DNA of 64,000 nucleotides from Aurifilum marmelostoma (Eukaryota; Ascomycota; Sordariomycetes; Diaporthales; Cryphonectriaceae), in assembly GCA_027559495.1 (NCBI GenBank), contig JAMXSV010000003.1:372001-436000 (forward strand), in the 5' to 3' direction. Shown piece by piece: positions 21,763-30,412 of this stretch. Numbering within the stretch: the first letter of the stretch is position 1; every line of letters starts with the position of its first letter. The notes beneath the pieces were generated by a model, which was given only the letters and a program-made list of their open reading frames with translations, was not told where the DNA came from and searched no databases. A program made the translations under genes and the position numbers.

Positions 21763-24606
21763 ATGGCTCTCTCGACTGCTGCCTCATGGCTTGGCCTGCT
21801 GGCTGTGGTCTTCTTCCTAGGAGAAGGCAGCTCAGCAGAACAACAAGCAGTATCCTACCCTTATCCAAGCACGCAATGGAACCCAGACACAGGCGCCCAC
21901 GGGACTGCGCTGGGCAAAGATGCCTTCATCAGCGCTGTCGTGGCCAATATGACGATTGAGGATCTGGTCTTGCAGCTGCACCTGACCTTTGGCGACGACA
22001 TCATCGGTGTAGACCCCAACAACGAGCTCTACAACTACACGATGAGATTCAGCCCCGACTCCCCCGTCGGCCACGTGCACGACTGGTATTCCCTCAACAT
22101 CTCCCACTACAACGAGGTGCAGCAGCTCAATCTGGACAGCGCACGCCTGAAGGTGCCCTTTATGCACTTTGGCGAGTGCCTCCACGGCGTCGGCTCCTTC
22201 AAGCAGTCCATGTTCCCCCAGAGCCTTGGGCTCTCGGCTAGCTTCGACACGGACCTCGTCTACCGCGTCGGACGCGCCATCGGGACCGAGGCCAGGTCTA
22301 TCGGCATCCACGCCTGCTTCTCTCCCGTGCTCGACATCGGCCAGGACCCGAGATGGGGAAGGATGCAGGAGGCATGGGGCGAGGACAAGATCTTGACCGC
22401 GCACATGGGCGTTGCTTACGCCTCTGGGCTCTCCAAGAACGGGTCCTGGTCCGAGCCCGACGCTGTGGTGCCCGTCATGAAGCACTTTGCTGCACATGGG
22501 GCCCCTCAGGCTGGGAGGAACGCCGCGCCTTTCATGGGTCATGGCAATCGCCAGGTCTTCCAAGACCTCCTCACGCCGTTCAAGGCTGTCGTGCAGCTCG
22601 GCGGCGTCAGGGGCGTCATGATGGCTTACAATGAGTTCGACGACATCCCTTCTCACGTGAACCCTAAGCTATATTCTGCACTTCAGGACTGGGGTTTTGA
22701 CGGTTTCGTCATCGCTGATGATACCGGCATGAACGAGCTGTACAGTGTGCATCAGGTGGCGAGCTCTCCGGCGGATGCGATTCGGCAGTGGTATGAGGCG
22801 GGCGGCATGATACAGTTCTACGACTGGCCTCTCGATCTTCTTCTCAACGCCACCAAAGACCTGGTGGCGAATGGCTCGCTGGAGCTGTCAACCGTCCAGT
22901 CTCATGTCCAGTCGATCCTGAGAGTTAAGTGGGATCTAGGTCTATTCGAGGACCCCTTCATCCCTGAAGGCACGGACCCTGTCCAGACCGTCAAGGATAA
23001 CGAGAATTTGGCTTTGGAAGCTAGCCAGAGGAGCATCGTTCTGCTAGAGAACAGGAACGACACGTTGCCCCTCAAACCCTTGGACCAGAACATTTCCACA
23101 GTGGCCCTCGTCGGGCCGTTCTCCGATACTCTGAACTATGGAGACTACTCGGGCCAATGGGGCGAATACCCAGCCGACAATGCCAACACCATCCGTCAGG
23201 CTTTGCTAGCATACAGTAAAAGGCCAGAGCATCCATTTAGTCTGGTCTCGAGTTGGGGGGCCAATACCTGGGAATATAACGCCCAGTACGTTATTCCTCC
23301 GTATCTCCTTTCGTCACCAAATGGGACATCTGGGGGCCTGCAGGTCACATATTTCGCGGACACCAACTTCAGCGAACCCATGGTCACCAGGATCGAAGTC
23401 CCTGCACTGGACTGGGGCATCTATCCACCGCCAGGCCTGCCGTCCAACAACTTCAGCGCAAGGTGGGAGGGTCGCCTGACCTCCCCAGTAGATGTCGACA
23501 CGAGCGGCTGGATCGGTGTGGCAGTCGGTGCCAATACTACTTCGAAACTCTTTGTCAACGGAGAGCTCATCACATCATGGGGTGACCCATTGACAGCCGA
23601 CAGTAACATACTGGGCAACATTCAGCAGTTTGAATACATCCAGGCGAATAGCACAATCCCACCCGAAGGCTCCGCTCCTTTTACATTCAAGGCAGGCGAG
23701 ACGTACGATATCCGCATCGAGTATCAGGCCTTCAATCTCTACAAGAAGATAGAGAATGTGGTCTCCCTCAACTCACAGCTCCTGCTTTTCTGGAACCTCG
23801 TCAGCAGTGACCAGGCCGATAACGCCGTCTCCCAGGCTGTGCGCCTCGCTCAGTCCGCAGACATCATCGTTCTCGCTGTGGGCGCCGCCTGGAACAGCGA
23901 CGGCGAGAGTGCTGATCGTGCCACTCTAGGCCTCTCCCCGAGCCAGGATGAGTTAGCCAGAGCAATATACGCCCTCGACAAGCCCGTTGTCCTCATCCTG
24001 CAGGGGGGACGGCCATTCGCCATCCCTGAATACTATGAGCAGAGCGCTGCAGTCCTGAGCGCCTGGTTTCCTGGGCAGAGTGGTGGACAGGCAATCGCTG
24101 ACGTTTTGTTTGGCGAGGCCAATCCTGGGGGCAGGCTGCCTGTGAGTGTCCCACGACATGTCGGACAGGTGCCGATCTACTACAACTACAAGGATCTGGG
24201 CAGGAAGATCAAGTACCTCGACGTCGGATCACAGCCGTGTTATCCTTTCGGGTACGGGCTGTCCTTCACCTCGTTCAATGTATCCGACTTCACGGCCAGC
24301 ACCCAGGATGGAGAGCACGTTTTCACGTCCGGCGATACCATAACCTTCTCAGCCAGTGTGCGAAACCAAGGTGTCTTCGATGGAAGCTATGTGGCCGAGG
24401 TGTACCTCCTCGGCCGGTTTTCCAGCATAGTGCAGCCGGTGAAACAGCTCGTGGCGTTTCGGCGGGTCGATGTTGCCGCGGGAGAGGAGGTCAGCGTCAG
24501 CATGGAGCTCGAGGTTGACCGCTATCTGACCATCATCAACCGCTGGGATGAGTGGGTGTTGGAGAAGGGGGGAGTATACATTCGCATTACTGGAGCATGG
24601 CGGTGA
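21763..24606 (+). CDS. Secreted GH3 beta-glycosidase with PA14 insert
   Basis: A single exon of 947 aa. ATG 21763 was chosen because it begins a classic signal peptide (MALSTAASWLGLLAVVFFLG, likely cut near SSA). An N-terminal GH3 TIM-barrel domain follows, with FMHFGECLHGV, the DPRWGRMQEAWGED motif and KHFAAHG. The probable nucleophile is Asp319 in FVIADDTGM. The second GH3 domain is split by a PA14-like beta domain (about residues 540-680, from VTYFADTNF to IRIEYQAF). A fibronectin-III-like domain ends the protein. Several N-glycosylation sequons (NMT, NIS, NGS, NAT, NNF) suit an extracellular enzyme. Architecture resembles fungal beta-glucosidases; beta-xylosidase or other exo-activity is also possible. 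Confidence 0.92.
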   Translation: MALSTAASWLGLLAVVFFLGEGSSAEQQAVSYPYPSTQWNPDTGAHGTALGKDAFISAVVANMTIEDLVLQLHLTFGDDIIGVDPNNELYNYTMRFSPDSPVGHVHDWYSLNISHYNEVQQLNLDSARLKVPFMHFGECLHGVGSFKQSMFPQSLGLSASFDTDLVYRVGRAIGTEARSIGIHACFSPVLDIGQDPRWGRMQEAWGEDKILTAHMGVAYASGLSKNGSWSEPDAVVPVMKHFAAHGAPQAGRNAAPFMGHGNRQVFQDLLTPFKAVVQLGGVRGVMMAYNEFDDIPSHVNPKLYSALQDWGFDGFVIADDTGMNELYSVHQVASSPADAIRQWYEAGGMIQFYDWPLDLLLNATKDLVANGSLELSTVQSHVQSILRVKWDLGLFEDPFIPEGTDPVQTVKDNENLALEASQRSIVLLENRNDTLPLKPLDQNISTVALVGPFSDTLNYGDYSGQWGEYPADNANTIRQALLAYSKRPEHPFSLVSSWGANTWEYNAQYVIPPYLLSSPNGTSGGLQVTYFADTNFSEPMVTRIEVPALDWGIYPPPGLPSNNFSARWEGRLTSPVDVDTSGWIGVAVGANTTSKLFVNGELITSWGDPLTADSNILGNIQQFEYIQANSTIPPEGSAPFTFKAGETYDIRIEYQAFNLYKKIENVVSLNSQLLLFWNLVSSDQADNAVSQAVRLAQSADIIVLAVGAAWNSDGESADRATLGLSPSQDELARAIYALDKPVVLILQGGRPFAIPEYYEQSAAVLSAWFPGQSGGQAIADVLFGEANPGGRLPVSVPRHVGQVPIYYNYKDLGRKIKYLDVGSQPCYPFGYGLSFTSFNVSDFTASTQDGEHVFTSGDTITFSASVRNQGVFDGSYVAEVYLLGRFSSIVQPVKQLVAFRRVDVAAGEEVSVSMELEVDRYLTIINRWDEWVLEKGGVYIRITGAWR

Positions 24607-24897
24607 TTCGGCCGATACCGCGATGAATGTCACGATGAAGTCTGTCTGAAGGGAAGAGGGTGATGCAGCCTGGTAAAGCATATTCCCTCTTTAGTCCAAG
24701 CATGATGCACTGTTGCATAAAGTGCAATGAGAAGAGGGTCAATATCAGGATGTAAATTACCACATATGAAAGGACCCAATGCCAGCTCGAGTCTGTGAGT
24801 TGAGTCAGGGCCCAGTATCCACCCACAAGACATATGAAGAATTTTTCCTGGCCGGGAACCCCAACCAGACCCAGAAGCGTCTTTCGAGATGCCCGGC

Positions 24898-24909
24898 TAG
24901 CTCAATCGG
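24898..24909 (+). promoter_or_regulatory. Pol III A box
   Basis: TAGCTCAATCGG lies in the D arm and matches the A-box consensus of eukaryotic tRNA genes closely. Confidence 0.8.
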
Positions 24910-24927
24910 TAGAGCGTGAGACTCTTA

Positions 24928-24951
24928 ACAGAGTTTCCGATTCTGAAGACA
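24928..24951 (+). other. Canonical tRNA intron (24 nt)
   Basis: The insertion lies directly after position 37. It contains AAGA (24946-24949), complementary to TCTT of the anticodon loop, followed by a three-base CAA bulge before the 3' anticodon stem. This is the bulge-helix-bulge arrangement recognised by tRNA splicing endonuclease. The exact ends are uncertain by one base because an A is repeated. Confidence 0.8.
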
Positions 24952-24967
24952 ATCTCAAGGTTGTGGG

Positions 24968-25027
24968 GTATGTCATGGTCACTCTCATAATGGTATTGTT
25001 GTTGCATCGCCTAACGGTAGTTTCTAG
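24968..25027 (+). other. 60-nt spliceosomal-like intron inside the tRNA T arm
   Basis: The insertion begins GTATGT, has CTAAC at 25011-25015 and ends TTTCTAG, so donor, branch and acceptor are all present with 12 nt from branch motif to end. It separates T-stem GTGGG from T-loop TTCGACC without losing or duplicating a base. Its length equals that of a protein-gene intron in this window (15889-15948, also 60 nt). It cannot form a bulge-helix-bulge at the canonical site. Whether it is spliced is not known. Confidence 0.75.
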
Positions 25028-25036
25028 TTCGACCCC
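25026..25036 (+). promoter_or_regulatory. Pol III B box spanning the T-arm insertion edge
   Basis: AGTTCGACCCC resembles the GGTTCGANTCC consensus. Its first two bases are the terminal AG of the insertion and not tRNA sequence, so the promoter element survives the insertion with only a G-to-A change at the first position. Confidence 0.6.
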
Positions 25037-25070
25037 CACGTCGGGCTCAATTCCCGTCGATCCTCGATTC

Positions 25071-25077
25071 TTTTTTT
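25071..25077 (+). terminator. Pol III terminator (T7)
   Basis: A run of seven T residues 24 nt after the tRNA end, followed by further CTTT repeats, is a strong RNA polymerase III stop signal. Confidence 0.7.
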
Positions 25078-25930
25078 CTTCTTTCTTTCTTTCTCTTTCT
25101 TTCTTCTAATGACAGTTTCTATTTTTCTGTATGTCAATAATCTTTCTTCTCCGCCTCACCTTGAACGAAGACGCAGGATTTCTTCCAATCTCTGGATTTT
25201 GCTAGCATTGAAAGCCGCTGCAACACAAGTCAGGCTGGGCAGCTTGCCACAGAACATCAGCTCACTGTTGGAAGGCTCGAGTATTTAGCTGAATGGTGCG
25301 ACCTGGACACTTCCTGTGGCTGTCCATCCAGTGATATCCTAGGGTCCAGTCCATATATTCTGTGCAGTGGCTCACAGAACAATCCCCTTTGTGAATCTGA
25401 ATGTGTCTCTGAAAGGTCGGACAACAGCCACATTCATGGTCATTGTCCACCCTCTCTTTCTCGTGACCAGTAATTCTATGATTGGCTACCACCGGCCACT
25501 ATTATTTCTGCAAATACAAAAGCGCACAAAGGACTCCTTTTAGTGGAAGGGATCAATGCTTCCAAGCATAACAAAGGGTTCAAGGGCGATGTACAAGGTC
25601 AGAGCTAAAGAATAGAACGGGATGATTGAAAGCATCTATTGTTCATGTCATCTCGGGCAAGGAAACACATTGTATTCCCATCTGGGAACCCTCGTTGTTC
25701 AAGCAATGATTGGAGCTGGTAAGCAAACACAATAGACTCGTCTGTGCCTTTATAGTTGCGTCCAGAACGCCCTGGAAATCACAATATTCGATCACTCTGC
25801 GTAGTCACTCAGCACACTCGAAACTCCTCTTGATAATCTTCTTCAATCAGAATCTAGAAAAGTACCGTGATCAATTGTCCAATATTGAAACATATTCATC
25901 TCAACCAGCTTGAATCCAGCAACTCTCACA
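25078..25930. other. Intergenic region
   Basis: A CTTT-rich tract (25078-25106) follows the tRNA terminator. The rest has no supported gene and carries the promoter of the gene at 25931. Confidence 0.5.
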
Positions 25931-28017
25931 ATGCGCGTCACCCGATCGCAGAACAAAAGGCCGCTGCCTGTGGACCTGTCTTTTGACCCAGACACCCTCT
26001 GGAAGAAGGCCAGGAAGCGTGGTCAGCCTATCAAGGTAGGAAACGACGACCTTCGGAACGGACTTATAGAGCTGGACCCGAGCCTTGCACCGATTTTGGT
26101 TCCCAGCCCCGCCGGCCCGCGCTCTAACAATCGGCGTCGTGCGCGCCAAAGGCCTACTCAAAGCCCGGTTCCCAAGGCTGCCTCCAGCACTCCACCACAG
26201 CAGATGCCCCCTCAGGCACCCCAGCAAACAACTCCTCAGGCACTCCAGGTAACGCCTCCGCAGGTACCTCCAGGTAACGCCTCCGCAGGTACCTCAGGTA
26301 ACGCCTCCGCAGGTTCCTCAGGTAACGCCTCCGCAGGTTCCTCAGGTAACGCCTCCACAGGCACCTCAGCAGACGTCGCCTCAAGCATCCCAGCAAACGA
26401 CTGCTCCAGTAACCCAGCAATCGCCTCCTGAAGCACCCCAGGTAACGCCTCCTCAAAAGCAGGAGTCTACCCCTTCTCCTCCTGCTGTGCGCACACCCGT
26501 GAAGAGGGCAGACGCCGTGGGAACCGTCAGCGTCACGTACAAACATGAGCCGGCGACACTTCGTGTACACCTCGAAGTCAGCACGGATGAAATTGGCTGG
26601 AAGACCCGGATGCTCTACTGTGCCCAGATCTACCTGATCCGCAAGGGAATGCCGGACCGGCGCGTCGGCCAGATCGTAGCCTGGCGGATCATCAAGCCCA
26701 GCTCCCAGCGGCCCGATGCTGGGAATCAATGGGTGGAAGACTGGCTCAGGGTTCCTCTCAAGGGAGACAATGCGATCCGTGAGTGGGGCCAACCTCTTGC
26801 TTGGTCGCTCCAGGCTATCTGGGATCAGAACGGGCAGCCCAGGCCTGAGGTCAACGAACAATACCGAGGCCAGCTTGGGGATCTCGGCAATGAAGTGCTT
26901 TACGTCTCTGGTCTGCACATCATCAACCGCGATATGGAAACAGGCGAAAAGGTAAGTCAAGATGCACGGCCCGATTCCATTGAATTATCCTTCCTTTTTT
27001 GATCTTCCTCAGAGTGTGTGGCTAACGCGAGCATGTCTACAGTTCACCGATAACCGTTTCGCCTCACACGCCATGAACATCTTCTATCGACTGCTCTGGG
27101 TACTGCCTGCTCCATTGTCCTTTGGAGACTCTGTCACTGTGCTCCTGCAGCCAGCTGAGCTCAACAACAAAGACAGCAGAGACTACTGGAGCCGAGGTGC
27201 GCCTGAAGATGAAGACCCCGAGATCAGAGCTAACAGAATCTCCTTTTCCCTCATGTCTTTCTTTACGTCAGAGCGAATGGGCTTTTCCGTAGTTGCCTAT
27301 GATGTCCCCGTTGGTGATGCACAAGACGGCAAGCGCCTGCACACCTTCGGCCAGACACTGTTCCGTCAGGATCCCGCGCCGGGCGACCAGCTTATGTCGC
27401 CATCCGCCCTCGGCCGGCTCAAGGTCGAACCATCCATCTCCCCAGAGTCGCAGCATGACAGCCCTCCTCTCACGGAGTCGTCCAGCGACTCACCGCCGCC
27501 GCTGCGCATCCCGCGTGACGCCGACAGGCATTGGATTTTCCCGAACTCCCGCCAGGAGCTGCTGCAGCCTCTAGCGGCCCTTCCAGGGGAGAAGCATGCC
27601 ACCCCCATCCACCAGATGCGGGAATCCTTCCGTGGGGTGACAGGTAAGATCAGGATCTACGGCCGGACCCTGGAGTCTGACAACGACCCTTTCCCTTTCA
27701 ACCAGCACATCTGGCTCTCTGCTGCGACCGATACCTTCCCGTCTGCGCGCCCGCGCAGCAACTCGAGGGAGCTGAAACTGCCGCCTGCCTATGCCCTGGC
27801 CCATGTGGTCACTCACATGAGCCCCCACAGACAGGAGGACTTTGCCGCCTTTGCGGAACAGCATGGTGAGCTGAGGGCTGCGCGCCTGATCCGTGTGGCC
27901 CTGGAGAATCTCCCCATTGATGTGATCCTTGGTCATAGACATGAGCTTGAGGATGTAGAGCAGGCCGAATTTGCCTGGAAGAATGTTGTTGAAGATGTTA
28001 TTGGCAGGATCCATTAG
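25931..28017 (+). CDS. Unrecognised protein with Pro/Gln repeat; one apparent +1 frame change
   Basis: Exons 25931-26951 and 27043-28017 (intron GTAAGT...CTACAG with GCTAAC branch at 27021-27026). The protein is about 664 aa if one base in the repeat at 26270-26271 is discounted or a small repeat-bounded intron removed. It starts MRVTRSQNKRPLPVDLSFDP, a basic N-terminus. A low-complexity Pro/Gln/Val tract (TPPQVPQV) follows over about residues 75-185. A folded region then contains WKTRMLYCAQIYLIRKG and RFASHAMNIFYRLLWVLP, and later Ser/Pro-rich linkers and a helical end. No known domain is recognised and there is no signal peptide. Codon-level continuity on both sides of the shift and a clean intron argue for a real gene. 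Confidence 0.6.
26249..26369 (+). repeat. 24-bp coding tandem repeat, five units, first unit 25 bp
   Basis: Units start at 26249, 26274, 26298, 26322 and 26346 with core GTAACGCCTCCGCAG followed by GTACCTCAG or a variant. Unit 1 is 25 bp because it ends CCTCCAG instead of CCTCAG. Each unit begins with GT and ends with CAG. The frame used later in the protein reads VTPPQVPQ per unit. Confidence 0.9.
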
Positions 28018-28361
28018 GTGCATTGTGATTTTCAGGATACGATGTTATGATACATGCGAACAAGAAGTAATAGATTATATATATTCGTTTAATGAACGAC
28101 ATTTCATCGTTTCCGTCGGTTGATTAAAGCATCGGCATTTCACGACTTCAAAACCCGCGTTGCACAGAATTCGGAGCGAAAGCGAAGAATCTCTTGTTAC
28201 CTCCAAAAGAGCTGGCCGCGACGCTCAATATCTGGTCGGACCCACGCTCCGGAAGTTACTGTCTCAGGCCTCGGAAGATATCATATATGATCCAAGACTG
28301 TGCCACGGCCCTAATCTCCGTCTCGTGTCCATTTTCGAACTCTCGCTGCATCGACAGAAAC
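28018..28361. other. Convergent 3' ends
   Basis: The 3' flanks of two convergent genes meet here. AT-rich sequence at 28060-28100 may carry polyadenylation signals. No gene is visible. Confidence 0.5.
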
Positions 28362-30412
28362 TTATCGCCTGACTGGGGTCAGGTACACATTCAGGGGCGT
28401 CTTTGTCCAGATGAAGAAGACCTTTTGGTCCATCCAGGCCTCGTCTGGGTTGACCAGCTCCGGGTCGAAGTTGTAGATGAGGCGGGCCATCATGGTGCGT
28501 AACTCTGCATATGCCAAGCTGTTTGAACAATGTCAGTTGAAATTTAATCCCTAATCACATCAAAAAGTGAACTCTGAAAGAAGACGACTCATACTTTTTA
28601 CCGATGCAGTTTCTAGGACCAACACTGAAAGGCTGCAGGGCGCTGATATCGTCATTGGGAAACTTCTCGGGCTCGAGGAAGCGCTCGGGCTTGAAGCTGA
28701 ACGGGTCGCTGAAGTTGCGGCTTGTGTTGTTCATGGCATATTGGGTAGCGCACACGGTGGTTCCCTCGGGTACGAATCGCCCAGCTATGTGCGCGCCTCC
28801 CTTGGGGACGATGCGGGCCATCTCGCCAGCCACTGCCGGATACATGCGGAAGGACTCCTTGAAGCATGCAATCACTGTATTTTGTCGTGGTTAGAGACAC
28901 GACTGAAGATTTTCACGGCACAGATTCGCCGGTAAAGCAGCTCAGGGTCGCTGCTGGCTCGATGATAAAGAACGGGAAGCGGCACGTACTATACTCAAGA
29001 CGTTCCACGGAAGCGAAAGTGATCTCGTCCTCGGATTGAAAAGTAGTGCGAATCTCCTTCTTTAGCTTTTCCAGGGCGGAAGGGTTCTTGAGGAGGAGGA
29101 AGAGGGTGCCGGACAGCGTCGTGGCTGTGGTCTCCGATCCAGCAATAATGCTATGAAGAATGGATCAGCTCTTGTTCTTTCAGCAATGGTATTTTGATTT
29201 CTCTCTCTCTCTCTCTTTTCTCGTCTGTTTTGGATGGGAGAGAAGCCATTGTTGGGAGACATCACCGGGTGTGGGGGGGGGGGCAACCAGGACAGGAGAA
29301 GACAAGAGATCATACAGAATTGTGGCATTGGCCCTCAGCGTCTCAAATGTTATATTCTGCACCAGTCAGTAACGAGTAATCTGCAACAAGATGTATATTC
29401 GGGGCCAATATGGTATCTGAACTCACCCAATCCCCCTGCTTCTTCAGCAAGCCCTCGATGAGGTCCGGCCTCTCCATGTTCAGATTCATACGCCGTCTGA
29501 GCACGGCGGCCATGCTCTTGACTGACATCGCGCGGAACTTGATGACCGCCCGGCCCACCCACTGCATATATCTCTCGAGGCCAATGACCTTGAGGGCATA
29601 CGCGAGAGCGGCTGTCTGGATTCCCTTTTCGAAAAATGCAACGCGCTCATCGAGTTTCCCCTGCTCCAGGCAGCCGAAGGGCTCGCCCATGGCCATGTCG
29701 CCAATGACATCGAATGTCACAAAGTTGAACCAATGGCGCATATCAAAGACTGTCTTCTTGGTCGAGGTCGCTGACGGTCCTCCCGATGTTTCGGCAGCTG
29801 GAGTGGTGGTGCATCGGTCTCGCAGGCCTTTGATGAACATGTCGACATAGCCCTTGACGATGGGTTCTTGCTCCCTCAGTGTCTTCTCGCTGAAGCCGTG
29901 GCTGAGCTGGCGTCTGAGCAGGGCGTGGTTGTCTCGTGTCTCGCTCAGGATATTGGGCGCGACCCCCCTGGCTCTATAGAAGAGCGGGTCCTTTGCAAAC
30001 TCTTCGCCCTTGACATTGGCGCCGCTGTGGTGCCCAAAGATATCCTTCCAGGCATCCGAGGTGGTGTAAACCAGGATGTTGGGCGCGACCCTGATGACGG
30101 GGCCATACTCTTCAGCAAGACCAAGCAGATCCCTTGTCCATCTGCCCTTCAATATTCTATATGTGCGAGGCAGCTTTGAACCACGGTACAGCAAGGGCCC
30201 AGGATAGTTGCGCAGTGGGTGAAAGTAGATATTGTAGATGAAGTTGAGCAGCAAGTATCCGGCCAGCTAATTATCATCGGAGGAAGTTCGACATCTGTCA
30301 GTCTATAGTGTACAGAGAGGCAAGGGCTTCAAGGAGGGGCTATTGTTTTCCTACATACCGCCGAGAGTGACCAAATAATGGCGCCAGGAATCTGTGAAGC
30401 TATTGACGCCAT
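28362..30412 (-). CDS. Cytochrome P450, CYP65 / isotrichodermin C-15 hydroxylase-like
   Basis: Six exons: 30412-30359, 30266-29427, 29356-29316, 29150-28990, 28874-28595 and 28518-28362, giving 510 aa with phases closing throughout. An N-terminal hydrophobic anchor (IIWSLSALAGYLLLNFIYNI) spans the first intron and leads into FHPLRNYPGP. The region with RVAPNILVYTT and the SHGFSEKTLREQEP segment is typical of fungal secondary-metabolite P450s related to TRI11. The I-helix is AGSETTA from A315, ExxR is E372-R375, and the heme loop PFSVGPRNCIGKN has Cys455. It is expected in the ER membrane, working with a P450 reductase. The substrate is unknown and no backbone synthase gene lies in the window. 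Intron 2 is small and intron 3 contains an 11-G run. Confidence 0.92.

Larger units (their letters stand above)
24891..25047 (+). tRNA. tRNA-Lys(CTT) with a canonical intron and a T-arm insertion
   Basis: The ends pair perfectly as an acceptor stem (GCCCGGC 24891-24897 with GTCGGGC 25040-25046, one G-U) with discriminator T25047. The D arm is GCTC/GAGC (24900-24903, 24912-24915). The anticodon stem is TGAGA/TCTCA (24917-24921, 24953-24957) with anticodon CTT at 24924-24926. The T stem is GTGGG/CCCAC (24963-24967, 25035-25039) with loop TTCGACC. Two insertions interrupt it: 24 nt after position 37 (usual nuclear tRNA intron site) and 60 nt between positions 53 and 54. Removing both gives a normal 73-nt tRNA. 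Only CTT-decoding Lys fits. The second insertion looks spliceosomal and is discussed in the findings. If it is not removed the gene would be a pseudogene. Confidence 0.88.

Noticed and set aside
26154..26960. A 268-codon minus-strand open frame with Leu/Arg repeats
   Set aside because: It is created by the 24-bp repeat on the opposite strand. The plus-strand exon has an in-phase intron and globular sequence, so plus is coding.
15718..30412. A secondary-metabolite cluster (MFS, BVMO, P450)
   Set aside because: No polyketide synthase, NRPS, terpene synthase or pathway regulator is present, and unrelated genes and a tRNA lie between them.
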